Positions 16,240 through 23,996 of a stretch of 64,000 nt of DNA are shown here, one piece after another (positions within the stretch are counted from its first letter, which is position 1; each line of letters starts with the position of its first letter). This stretch comes from Lysinibacillus_B sp036662795. Its GTDB lineage: Bacteria; Bacillota; Bacilli; Bacillales_A; Planococcaceae. Below the pieces are notes generated by a model that was not told the DNA's origin, searched no databases, and saw only the letters and a program-made list of their open reading frames with translations. The position numbers were made by a program, and so were the translations under genes. The DNA is taken from NCBI RefSeq assembly GCF_036662795.1, contig NZ_JBAFWZ010000015.1, positions 16,077 through 80,076 of the forward strand, in the 5' to 3' direction.

Positions 16240-16829
16240 TAAGTATTTTGTACTTTCCTCAAGGTAAACTCCTGAATTTCCCAAATACCGTCACAATAAT
16301 TTAGCTTTACAACACCACAGCTAGGGATTAAATCGGATAAAGAATGGAGTCTTTCACCGCTTAATTTCCACAACAAACAATGAATAGCGATCCCGTGTGA
16401 TACCATTATGATATTTTTTTCATTTTTTTGAGCAACACTTTGCAAGCAGGCATGCATTCTATTTGCTACTGACTGAAATGTTTCCTGAGTGGTCGGTTGA
16501 AAAGATTGAGGTGAACACACATATTGCTCGTAACAAGGATCTCTTTCCAAATATTGAAGCTCTTTTCCTTGCCACTCACCTAAAAATATTTCCTTTAGCC
16601 GCGCATCAATCACTGGCTCCTGGGCTGGTACAATAAGTCGGGCAGTAGAAATCGCCCGCCCTAAGTCACTGCTATAAACAGTATCGATATCCATTCCCTG
16701 AAAAGTATACTGAAGCGCCCTTGCTTGCTGTACTCCTAATTCGGTTAATTCCGAGTCAAGCCAGCCCTGTAACTTGCCTAGCTTATTCCACTCCGTCTCA
16801 CCGTGTCTTACTAGGTAAATTGTTTTCAT
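16230..16829 (-). CDS. cobC: Histidine phosphatase, probable alpha-ribazole phosphatase CobC
   Basis: This 199-residue protein belongs to the phosphoglycerate mutase-like histidine phosphatase family. The catalytic RHG motif is in YLVRHGETEWN at the N-terminus, the second conserved Arg is in SSDLGRAISTA, Glu is in KEIFLGEWQG and the second catalytic His is in MVSHGIAIH. On its own this fold could be another phosphatase. Its position as the last gene of cbiZ-cbiB-cobD supports CobC, which removes phosphate from alpha-ribazole phosphate late in cobalamin assembly. The start overlaps the upstream cobD gene by about 32 bp. I chose 16829 because the RHG motif then sits at the usual distance from the N-terminus. 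Confidence 0.75.
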   Translation of the reverse strand: MKTIYLVRHGETEWNKLGKLQGWLDSELTELGVQQARALQYTFQGMDIDTVYSSDLGRAISTARLIVPAQEPVIDARLKEIFLGEWQGKELQYLERDPCYEQYVCSPQSFQPTTQETFQSVANRMHACLQSVAQKNEKNIIMVSHGIAIHCLLWKLSGERLHSLSDLIPSCGVVKLNYCDGIWEIQEFTLRKVQNTYLQ

Positions 16830-17886
16830 ATTCCACAAACCTTTTAGTAAATTCATTCATTGCTTCTTCATCCTTCATGCCAATCCGAAACCACTGACCA
16901 TCCAAGCCGATATAGTTTTCCGTATGCCGTAACACGATTCCATGCTGAAGGAAATATAGATAGGCTTCCGGTACACTCCACCCCATCGGTAGTTTGAATG
17001 TTAGAAAGTTGGCTTCGCTAGCCGTTACAGCACAGCCATGTTGCATTAAAAAATGACTCATAGCCGTTCGCATTTTCGTACTATTTTCACCAGATATTTG
17101 GACAAAGGCGGATTCTTCTAAGCATTGGCAGCCAATTGCAATCGCAATGCCGCTAACACTCCAATGAGGTAAATAATTGTAGATATTTGACGCATGCCTA
17201 CTAACTAAATAGCCAAGGCGAACGCCAGCTAAAGCATACATTTTTGTCATTGATCGTAAGACAAATAAATTGGCATAGCGGACAGTTAAATCGATTACCG
17301 ATTCTTTTTCATCCGTCCAATCCATAAACGCCTCATCAACAACTACGGCACAGCCAACCTTTTCACCGTAAGCTAATAGCTCTTCAATTTCCTCACGAGC
17401 TGTCAGAACACCCGTTGGATTATTTGGGTTGCAAAGGTAAATTACGTCACCCTTGTCCATCGCCTTTTTTAGTGCTTGCATCGGTAGCTTATAGAGACAA
17501 ATATCCTCTACAACAATCGACTCCACATGAACGTTTTGCTGTAAAAGCGTTCGTTTATATTCAGAAAAGGAGGGCTCCACAATAATGGCATGCTTTTCTC
17601 TAAAAAACTGCGCGATTGCCATTAGTAATTCCGCTGCCCCATTCCCTACTACAACAAAATCATTAGGCACTCTGTGAACGCTAGCTACTTTACTCCGAAA
17701 AGGTTCTGCAAGCATATCTGGATAACTTCCGACACTTTCCAACAACGCTGGCCAAAGCTTTTTAATCGATGAAGGACTCCCTAGAACATTCACATTTTCA
17801 CTTAAATCATAAATCTTTTCAGGCATTGGTAACTGAAGTTGCCTATATAAAGCCAATGCATTTGCTCCATGCGCAGGTAATGCCAA
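16798..17886 (-). CDS. cobD: PLP-dependent threonine-phosphate decarboxylase-like CobD
   Basis: This 362-residue fold type I aminotransferase-like enzyme resembles histidinol-phosphate aminotransferase and L-threonine-3-O-phosphate decarboxylase. It shows NPNNPTG near 155, VVVDEAFMDW with the PLP-binding Asp, and the Schiff-base Lys in RSMTKMYALAGVRLGYLV. The N-terminal LPAHGANALALY with DLSENVNVLG is typical of CobD, which makes the aminopropanol phosphate linker of cobalamin. I chose the TTG at 17886, seven bases after GGAGGG; a TTG five codons earlier lacks such a site. It overlaps cbiB by 44 bp. Confidence 0.8.
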   Translation of the reverse strand: MALPAHGANALALYRQLQLPMPEKIYDLSENVNVLGSPSSIKKLWPALLESVGSYPDMLAEPFRSKVASVHRVPNDFVVVGNGAAELLMAIAQFFREKHAIIVEPSFSEYKRTLLQQNVHVESIVVEDICLYKLPMQALKKAMDKGDVIYLCNPNNPTGVLTAREEIEELLAYGEKVGCAVVVDEAFMDWTDEKESVIDLTVRYANLFVLRSMTKMYALAGVRLGYLVSRHASNIYNYLPHWSVSGIAIAIGCQCLEESAFVQISGENSTKMRTAMSHFLMQHGCAVTASEANFLTFKLPMGWSVPEAYLYFLQHGIVLRHTENYIGLDGQWFRIGMKDEEAMNEFTKRFVEYENNLPSKTR

Positions 17887-18814
17887 AAATGATCCCTCCA
17901 ATCAGTAGTAAAAAGTAAATTGTGACGGTATACATATGTCGAACAGTAAGCTTAATATGCTCTCGGTTCATGACGACAAGTGGCTCCCCCATAAACGCTC
18001 GAAAGGATTGCTTTCCACCATAGGAATTATTGCCACCTAAACGAATCCCTAGTTGATAAGCCGTAGCTGCCTCTAAATAGCCGCTATTAGGACTTGGATG
18101 TTTTTTCGCATCTCTCTTCCATTTATTCCATCGTTCCGCCAAAGGTAGCTTTTTTACATTTTTGGTTGTAAGCAAAATCAATAACCCTGTTAGACGACTC
18201 GGAATGTAGTTCGCAATATCATCTAATTTTGCTGCAATGTAGCCAAATTGACTGTAGCGCTCATTCTTATACGCAACCATAGAATCTAATGTGTTAATCG
18301 CTTTATAAATCCACGCACCGATTGCACCAAATAGAAGAGCATAAAATAATGGAGCGGTTACGCCGTCGCTTGTATTTTCCGAAACAGTCTCCACGACCCC
18401 TCGTACAACTTCTGGCTCCTCTAAATGAGCTGTATCCCGACCTACAATCCATCCAAGCTTCGTCCGGGCCTCTTCCATGTCGTTTGCCTCTAATGCACGA
18501 TAAACAACCATCGCTGCTTGATCTAAGCTTTTTTGAGCAAGTGCGATTGCAATTAAGAGTACTTCAATCGCAATACCAATGGCCCAATGAATTTTATAGC
18601 TGACGAAAAGAACCGCACCTACTACAGCCAATGTAGCGAATAGAGTTAGCAATACCGTTAAGGCTCCTTTTAAGCGTCGATTGACCCCCCTATTCAACCT
18701 TTTTTCTAAGAAGGCAATCCAGTTGCCAATCCAAATGACTGGGTGTGGTAGCCCTTTTGGATCGCCTACGATACGGTCTAACCCTATGGCCAGTAAACAA
18801 ATGATACTATTCAT
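17843..18814 (-). CDS. cbiB: Adenosylcobinamide-phosphate synthase CbiB
   Basis: This 323-residue integral membrane protein condenses adenosylcobyric acid with aminopropanol phosphate. Family signatures are GLDRIVGDPKGLPHPVIWIG at the N-terminus, the central SENTSDGVTAPLFYALLFG and INTLDSMVAYKNERY, and multiple hydrophobic helices. Gene symbols differ between organisms (also called cobD), so I use cbiB. It overlaps cbiZ by four bases (ATGA) and cobD by 44 bp, so the genes form a tightly coupled operon. No corrin-ring biosynthesis genes are in the window, which points to salvage of cobinamide or cobyric acid. Confidence 0.9.
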   Translation of the reverse strand: MNSIICLLAIGLDRIVGDPKGLPHPVIWIGNWIAFLEKRLNRGVNRRLKGALTVLLTLFATLAVVGAVLFVSYKIHWAIGIAIEVLLIAIALAQKSLDQAAMVVYRALEANDMEEARTKLGWIVGRDTAHLEEPEVVRGVVETVSENTSDGVTAPLFYALLFGAIGAWIYKAINTLDSMVAYKNERYSQFGYIAAKLDDIANYIPSRLTGLLILLTTKNVKKLPLAERWNKWKRDAKKHPSPNSGYLEAATAYQLGIRLGGNNSYGGKQSFRAFMGEPLVVMNREHIKLTVRHMYTVTIYFLLLIGGIIFGITCAWSKCIGFI

Positions 18815-19485
18815 TTTAAACGTCCCTTTGTATAAATAATATAATTATCAATTGCACGATGTAATGTGTGGGCAACACCTTTTCCGATCAAGCTTCCTAA
18901 TTTAGTAATGGAGCCTGCATAAGGATAAAGCTCGCCTTGTTGTGTGGCTGCAACACATACGCTATCTGTCGATGTGCCTGTAGCCAAGGTCCCACTTTTT
19001 TTATCTACTATATTACGCTGGATAAGTGTTTTCACCTTTGTTTCAGTTACTGCACTATATGCCTGCATCAAGGCTTCGACAGTTAAATGACCGTCGATAA
19101 ATACGAAAATATTAATAGTGCCGATCCTTGATTGATATGTATAGCGATGCGAGGCGGTAATATCTACTGCATTCCCTAGCCCAGCTGTTAACATGACCGT
19201 CAGCGTTAGTTCTCCATCCTGAAAAGTATCTATAAAAAGAAACTCCTGGTTTACTGCAGTCATCATTGCCACACTCTTCTCGATAGGAAGGTCATGCTGG
19301 ACTAAAAAATCTATAAATTCTTCTTGTACATGCTGTGGATTATAGTCAACAGGCACAGTTCGATTAATAAAAATACTGGCTTCATATAGTCCAGGATTAA
19401 TCATCGCCGAACTGATTGAGAGTAACGGCTTTTTAAAAGATGCCACTGAATAAATCCCATAATTCGAAATGATTGGTTCACTCAT
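18811..19485 (-). CDS. cbiZ: Adenosylcobinamide amidohydrolase CbiZ
   Basis: This 224-residue enzyme cleaves adenosylcobinamide, or pseudocobalamin, to adenosylcobyric acid so that the proper lower ligand can be attached. The family signature TGTSTDSVCVA lies near residue 165, and the N-terminal two thirds contain the typical MLTAGLGNAVDI block. It is the first gene of the cbiZ-cbiB-cobD-cobC operon. CbiZ is characteristic of organisms that remodel scavenged corrinoids. Upstream (19486-19830) I see no cobalamin riboswitch on this strand. Confidence 0.85.
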   Translation of the reverse strand: MSEPIISNYGIYSVASFKKPLLSISSAMINPGLYEASIFINRTVPVDYNPQHVQEEFIDFLVQHDLPIEKSVAMMTAVNQEFLFIDTFQDGELTLTVMLTAGLGNAVDITASHRYTYQSRIGTINIFVFIDGHLTVEALMQAYSAVTETKVKTLIQRNIVDKKSGTLATGTSTDSVCVAATQQGELYPYAGSITKLGSLIGKGVAHTLHRAIDNYIIYTKGRLK

Positions 19486-19702
19486 ATTAGTAATTCCTTT
19501 TTATTTTATATAGAACATTATAGCGTAAAAAAATAGGTTGATCCTGTAGACCTAGCAAAATGTTATTTTTCACGTATGAATATTTTTAAAAATCATTGTC
19601 ATTTTGGCATTTTTTCAAATTGAAATATGCCTATAATTCACTTATTTATCATATCATTTTAATAGAGCTTGAATTATTCAACAATTCATTATTTTTTATG
19701 TT

Positions 19703-19731
19703 TTGACTACGGATAAAATTGTAGATAGAAT
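19703..19731 (+). promoter_or_regulatory. Sigma-A type promoter of the coiled-coil gene
   Basis: TTGACT (19703-19708) and TAGAAT (19726-19731) are separated by 17 bp. The gene starts about 100 bp downstream. The remaining gap 19486-19702 is A/T-rich with no other recognised element. Confidence 0.55.
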
Positions 19732-19830
19732 GGTTAGTAGAGTCTTGCAGTCACTCTTTTAATGAAGAAAACTATGGATTGTTGCCCTATGGATTTAGAT
19801 AGTTAACAAAGATTAAAGGATGGAGGCACG

Positions 19831-20103
19831 ATGATGGAACAAAATGCAAATCAAGATGCTGTTCTTCAGGCTATTTTAGAGCTTTCGAACCAACTAAAGA
19901 CTACAAAGGATGAATTGCAGCAGCAGATCGCTGATACGAAAGCAGAACTTCAACAGCAAATTCAAACGACAAAAGAGCAAATCGTTTCTGTTGAAAATAC
20001 ATTAAGTACGAAAATAGATAAAATTAATACAAAGCTTCATATTTTATCAGATGAGCTGCTAGAAACAAGAGCAGATGTACGAACACTACAAAAAGCTAGA
20101 TAA
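19831..20103 (+). CDS. Small coiled-coil protein, 90 aa
   Basis: No named family is recognised. The 90-residue sequence is rich in Gln, Lys, Glu and Thr with heptad-like spacing over most of its length, including two related segments TTKDELQQQIADTKAELQQQ and TTKEQIVSVENTLSTKID, so a continuous coiled coil is likely. There is no signal or membrane segment. The ribosome binding site GGAGG is four bases from the first ATG and seven from the second. It has its own promoter and terminator. Similar short proteins exist in Bacillales and phages, but the role is unknown. Confidence 0.75.
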   Translation: MMEQNANQDAVLQAILELSNQLKTTKDELQQQIADTKAELQQQIQTTKEQIVSVENTLSTKIDKINTKLHILSDELLETRADVRTLQKAR

Positions 20104-20124
20104 TTTATAAGTAATAATAGATAA

Positions 20125-20153
20125 AAAGAGCAGCGTATACATCGCTGCTCTTT
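20125..20153 (+). terminator. Terminator of the coiled-coil gene
   Basis: AAAGAGCAGCG (20125-20135) pairs perfectly with CGCTGCTCTTT (20143-20153). Confidence 0.8.
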
Positions 20154-20190
20154 GATTGTAAATAAGCTATTTTTAGTTACATAGAAATCG

Positions 20191-20228
20191 GTAAGCCCCG
20201 CCACTCCGCTTTTCGTGGTGGGGCTTAC
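20191..20228. repeat. AAGCCCCGCC hairpin repeat
   Basis: GTAAGCCCCGCCAC and GTGGTGGGGCTTAC form a 14 bp hairpin with one G-T pair over a ten-base loop. The arms match the ends of the elements at 48964-49088 and 53489-53536. It lies just past the stop of the deacetylase gene on the minus strand, but no T-run follows. Confidence 0.65.
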
Positions 20229-20247
20229 TCGGTATTATTACTTCACT

Positions 20248-21366
20248 TTACAAACTCCGTATAAACTGCTCGACAAATATTGCATTAAAGTCGAGAACAG
20301 CCTCGTCTGGGTTCATTTTTGACTGGTGTAAGCCGTAGGGACAATTGGCTCCTGACCAAAACATCGCTCCTGGTATTTCCCTTACAAAATAACCAAAATC
20401 CTCACCAGTCATTGCAGCAGGACACTGGAAGGCTGTAGCCCCATCAAACTGTCCTGCGAAGTTAAGAATTTTTTTCGCACACGCTTCATCATTATTTACT
20501 TCATAATACATTGCACCATAATCAATCGAAATCTGGCATTCGAACGCGGCTTCAATACCCGCACAAATAAGATTAATTCGTCGTTTTACTCGCTCCATTG
20601 ATTCAGCATTCAATGTTCGGATTGTTCCCTCCAAACGTGCATTTTCCGCAATAACGTTTTGCACTGTTCCAGCAGTCATTTTCCCAACTGTAATGACTAC
20701 GCTATCAAGAGGGTCGACATTTCGGCTGACAATTGTTTGTAGCTGTAAGATTAAATTCGCAGTAGCAACGGTCATATCACGTGTTTTATGTGGATAAGCA
20801 GCGTGTCCGCCCTCACCCTTTAAATCAATAAATAGCTCAGACGTATTGGCAAATAAAAGCCCCGGACGTGTAGCGATTGTACCGACAGGATATTCTGGTG
20901 CAATATGCAATGCAAAAATTTCATCTGGCAATAAATCCGGACGCTCTTCCTTTAACCAGGCAAGCATTGGCTCCGCGCCACCCGGAGCTTCCTCTGCAGG
21001 TTGGAAATAAACAACGACATTTTGTACAGGAGGCTCATGTGCAAACGCTGATACGAGGGCTAGAGCAATCGTCATATGACAATCATGGCCACAAGCATGC
21101 ATATTTCCCTCATGAATCGATGCATAGTCAACACCAGTTTCCTCTGTTACAGGAAGACCATCAATATCTGTTCGCCAGCCAATTGTTTTCGTTGGATTCG
21201 CGCCATGAATCTTCACAACTATTCCAGTTTTCCACGTTGTTACCTCTAAATGGCTTTGAGGCAGGCTTGCAATATGCGCTAACAGGAATTGTTGCGTTTT
21301 AAACTCTTGAAAGCCAAGCTCGGGAATCCTATGAAGTTCTCTTCTTAATTTAATGAGTGAACTCAT
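20248..21366 (-). CDS. N-acetyldiaminopimelate deacetylase (M20 family, YkuR-like)
   Basis: This 372-residue metallo-amidohydrolase of the M20 family removes the acetyl group from N-acetyl-LL-diaminopimelate in the acetylated branch of DAP/lysine synthesis. Metal-binding segments are HACGHDCHMTIA near 90, FQPAEEAPGGAEPML near 125 and TGEDFGYFVREIPG near 325. The dimerisation domain contains GEGGHAAYPHKTRD. It starts 12 bp after dapH, as in the Bacillus ykuQ-ykuR pair. Its tight linkage to dapH makes this function much more likely than a general amidohydrolase. Confidence 0.88.
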   Translation of the reverse strand: MSSLIKLRRELHRIPELGFQEFKTQQFLLAHIASLPQSHLEVTTWKTGIVVKIHGANPTKTIGWRTDIDGLPVTEETGVDYASIHEGNMHACGHDCHMTIALALVSAFAHEPPVQNVVVYFQPAEEAPGGAEPMLAWLKEERPDLLPDEIFALHIAPEYPVGTIATRPGLLFANTSELFIDLKGEGGHAAYPHKTRDMTVATANLILQLQTIVSRNVDPLDSVVITVGKMTAGTVQNVIAENARLEGTIRTLNAESMERVKRRINLICAGIEAAFECQISIDYGAMYYEVNNDEACAKKILNFAGQFDGATAFQCPAAMTGEDFGYFVREIPGAMFWSGANCPYGLHQSKMNPDEAVLDFNAIFVEQFIRSL

Positions 21367-21378
21367 TTTGTCACCTTC

Positions 21379-22095
21379 TTATATTTTTCGCAATGCATCA
21401 ATAACCTCAGTTTTTGATTTCGTTTTTTCATCTAATTGCTTTAAAACGCGAGCAGGTACACCACCAACAACTGTATAGGGTGCAACATCCTCGATCACAA
21501 TAGCACCTGCTGCAACAACAGCCCCTTTGCCAATGCGAACACCTTCGAGCACAACGGCATTAGCACCAATCACCACATCATCTTCTACAATTACAGGTTG
21601 AGCTGACGGAGGCTCAATAACTCCAGCTAATACTGTACCTGCACCGATGTGACAATTGCTACCAACTGTTGCACGACCGCCTAAAATAACGCCCATATCA
21701 ATCATCGTCTTCGGACCAATTTCTGCACCGATATTAATAACCGCACCCATCATAATAACGGCTTGATCACCTATCGTTACTCTATCTCGGATAATTGCAC
21801 CGGGCTCGATACGTGCATTAATGTTTTTTGTATCTAAAAGCGGCACGCCAGAATTTCTTCTGTCACTTTCAATTACATAGTCTGTTATGTTATCTCCGTG
21901 CTCTTTTATAGAGGCTTCGATTTCATCCCATTCACCAAATACAACAGCCGTGTTACCCTCACCAAAAACCTTTGAGCCTTCACCATAGGATAACTGGGCT
22001 ACTCCATCACCTTTCACATATACTTTTACAGGTGTAACCTTTTTCGCATTTGAAATAAATTCAATAATTTGTTGTGCATTTAAGTTCTCGGACAT
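21379..22095 (-). CDS. dapH: Tetrahydrodipicolinate N-acetyltransferase DapH
   Basis: This 238-residue enzyme transfers acetyl from acetyl-CoA to tetrahydrodipicolinate, the first step of the acetylase route to DAP and lysine. A mixed N-terminal domain of about 90 residues is followed by a left-handed beta helix of hexapeptide repeats (GAIIRDRVTIGDQAVIMMGA, GAEIGPKTMIDMG, GSNCHIGAGTVLAGV). The length is as expected (about 236). AAGGAGTGG lies upstream of the ATG. The operon with the deacetylase runs on the minus strand and is preceded by the ccpC-like regulator with a 74 bp gap. Confidence 0.92.
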   Translation of the reverse strand: MSENLNAQQIIEFISNAKKVTPVKVYVKGDGVAQLSYGEGSKVFGEGNTAVVFGEWDEIEASIKEHGDNITDYVIESDRRNSGVPLLDTKNINARIEPGAIIRDRVTIGDQAVIMMGAVINIGAEIGPKTMIDMGVILGGRATVGSNCHIGAGTVLAGVIEPPSAQPVIVEDDVVIGANAVVLEGVRIGKGAVVAAGAIVIEDVAPYTVVGGVPARVLKQLDEKTKSKTEVIDALRKI

Positions 22096-22169
22096 CGTTT
22101 TAATCCACTCCTTATGTGAGAATAACTAACATGTCATAATTGTACTAAATACTCAGTTAAATAGCACGT

Positions 22170-23060
22170 TTAATTTTTATACTCATATAAGCACCTTGCT
22201 CGGTCCTGTACAACGTCAACAAACGCGGCAACTTGCCTTAGCTCAAATGATGATTCATAGCCTATTAGCCATGTATCGCGAGTAAGACCTACATCTTTTT
22301 CATTTTGAGTTAATGGAATTTTATTAACGTCCTCCTCGCCATTTAAGGTGATGGAAGGTAATATCGCATAGCCAATTCCGTTTACTGCCATTTGCTTACA
22401 CGTTTCAATTTGATCCACAATAATTTGATGCCTTGGATTAGAATTAAAATGTCGCTGCCACCATTGTAGGATTTCCTGATAATAATCCGAATCGCTCTTA
22501 AATTGAATAAATGGTCTTTCCGTCGTATAAATATCCTCTAAATATTGGATTTCCTTATCTACTAAATACATCATATCGCGAAATAAGTGAATTTTCTTTC
22601 CTTTCCAATCTGCTTGACCACGAACAATTCCAACATGCGCCTCTCCTTCGTATAAGGCTTTTACAATTTCCGAGCTCCATCCCGTCATTAAGGAAATTTT
22701 CGTATCTGGATATAACGTAACGAAGTCCTTTAATACTTTTGGCAACCAATTTTGCCCAACTATCGAGGCACACGCAATTTTTAACGTCCCATGCACTTTA
22801 GAATTTAACGCTTGAATCGTCTCAAAAATTTCCTCTCGTCTCGCAATTGCATCGATTGCATATTGGATAACGAGCTCTCCTGCTGGTGTTGGTGTTAAAC
22901 CTCGTTGCGAGCGAAGGAATAGCTGCGTACACCAATCCTTTTCAATAGATTGGAGGCGCTGTGATAAGGCGGGCTGTGTTAAAAATAATCGTTCTGCCGC
23001 TTTTCGCATGTTCCCTTCCTCTGCAAGGACTTTAATAATTTCCGCTTCTGTAGCTGTCAA
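22170..23060 (-). CDS. ccpC: LysR-type regulator, CcpC/YkuM-like
   Basis: This 296-residue LysR-family regulator has an N-terminal winged helix-turn-helix (MRKAAERLFLTQPALSQRLQSIEKDW, near 18-43) and a two-lobed effector-binding domain starting near LKIACASIVGQNWLP. In Bacillus, CcpC represses citrate-cycle genes (citB, citZ) and responds to citrate. The assignment rests on overall resemblance and on conserved order (darB/ykuL, ccpC/ykuM, dapH/ykuQ, ykuR). Another LysR paralogue is possible. No palindromic operator was identified near it. Confidence 0.75.
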   Translation of the reverse strand: MTATEAEIIKVLAEEGNMRKAAERLFLTQPALSQRLQSIEKDWCTQLFLRSQRGLTPTPAGELVIQYAIDAIARREEIFETIQALNSKVHGTLKIACASIVGQNWLPKVLKDFVTLYPDTKISLMTGWSSEIVKALYEGEAHVGIVRGQADWKGKKIHLFRDMMYLVDKEIQYLEDIYTTERPFIQFKSDSDYYQEILQWWQRHFNSNPRHQIIVDQIETCKQMAVNGIGYAILPSITLNGEEDVNKIPLTQNEKDVGLTRDTWLIGYESSFELRQVAAFVDVVQDRARCLYEYKN

Positions 23061-23083
23061 ACGCCTTCCTCCTTCCCTTTACG

Positions 23084-23118
23084 AAAAATCGACAAAACCC
23101 TAAAAGGATTTTGCCGAT
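23084..23118 (-). terminator. Terminator of the darB-like gene
   Basis: TCG-CAAAA-CC pairs with GG-TTTTG-CGA around the loop TAAAA. On the minus strand it is followed by ATTTTTCG. Confidence 0.65.
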
Positions 23119-23130
23119 GATACTACAAAA

Positions 23131-23574
23131 CTATTTTTCAGTTTGGTATATATACTTTTTTAATTGTTTTAAAATAATACGACGCGTCATAATCCCAATA
23201 AACGTTCCTTCTTCATCTACCACACAAAGAAACGCATGGTTAATCACTAGGTCAAGCGCTCGTTGGAATGTATCCTTTTCCTTTAAGAAGGCAACTTCCT
23301 TATTCATGACATCATCCACTTTAATATCATGTAGACGATCATATTCAATTCGCTCTAGCCCTAAAATCTCTTCCGTAATCATTTTTATGCTTAATAAGCC
23401 TTGCAAGCGATATTTGACATCTAAAACGGGGATCGAAGAATAACCTGTTCTTGTTAATACTAGCAAAGCATGCTCTGCACTATTCCCAATTTGAACATGC
23501 GCTACCTTTTCAGACGAAATAATAAATTCTTTTATCGGTGTTTCTAGTAAATCCTTATTATTTAATGAAAGCAT
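23131..23574 (-). CDS. darB: CBS-domain c-di-AMP receptor DarB/CbpB (YkuL)
   Basis: This 147-residue protein consists of two CBS motifs (about 15-70 and 85-140; GYSSIPVLDVKYRLQGLLSI and AFLCVVDEEGTFIGIMTRR) forming one Bateman module. In B. subtilis and Listeria the orthologue binds cyclic di-AMP, and the ligand-free form stimulates the alarmone synthetase Rel and pyruvate carboxylase. The gene is next to the ccpC-like regulator as in Bacillus, and has its own terminator. Recognition is by full-length resemblance and position. Confidence 0.85.
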   Translation of the reverse strand: MLSLNNKDLLETPIKEFIISSEKVAHVQIGNSAEHALLVLTRTGYSSIPVLDVKYRLQGLLSIKMITEEILGLERIEYDRLHDIKVDDVMNKEVAFLKEKDTFQRALDLVINHAFLCVVDEEGTFIGIMTRRIILKQLKKYIYQTEK

Positions 23575-23689
23575 GAACTTCTACTCCTTTACTGCCCTAC
23601 GAATAGAACAGGATAGTGCATTCTTTTTTATCATAACATAATATGCAAAAGAATGCCTACCGTATAGGAGCAGCAACCATACCGCAAAA

Positions 23690-23929
23690 CTAATAGCCTG
23701 ACTTAGCCCAATAATAAAAAATAACAATACCTAAAAACAATAAAAACACGACATAGCTAATAATAATCGGATTAAGAATAAGTGGGTGTTCCTTCACTGC
23801 CTCTGGTACAGGTGTATCCATTTCAGATTCACGAGTTCGTGTTTGCTTTGCTACCGCCATTGTCGTATATACTGCATAGATGCATAGCACAACAATCGCA
23901 AAAATAGCTGGCCATAGCCAAATATCCAT
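23690..23929 (-). CDS. Small membrane protein, 79 aa
   Basis: No family is recognised. Two membrane helices are clear: residues 5-26 (WPAIFAIVVLCIYAVYTTMAV) and about 54-74 (IIISYVVFLLFLGIVIFYYW). They are joined by a charged loop with acidic residues and prolines, and the tail is short. The ribosome binding site AGGGGACGTTCTC precedes the ATG. It lies between darB and the GGDEF-EAL gene on the same strand, with gaps of 115 bp and 67 bp. No function can be inferred. Confidence 0.65.
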   Translation of the reverse strand: MDIWLWPAIFAIVVLCIYAVYTTMAVAKQTRTRESEMDTPVPEAVKEHPLILNPIIISYVVFLLFLGIVIFYYWAKSGY

Positions 23930-23996
23930 TGAGAACGTCCCCTTTCGTTTTCTAGATAGTATGGCAAGCCAGCCTTATAATTATTCATTTTCGACA

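Noticed and set aside
20877..21302. 141-codon plus-strand frame opposite the deacetylase
   Set aside because: Antisense to a clear M20 enzyme, with His/Gln-rich composition typical of shadows.
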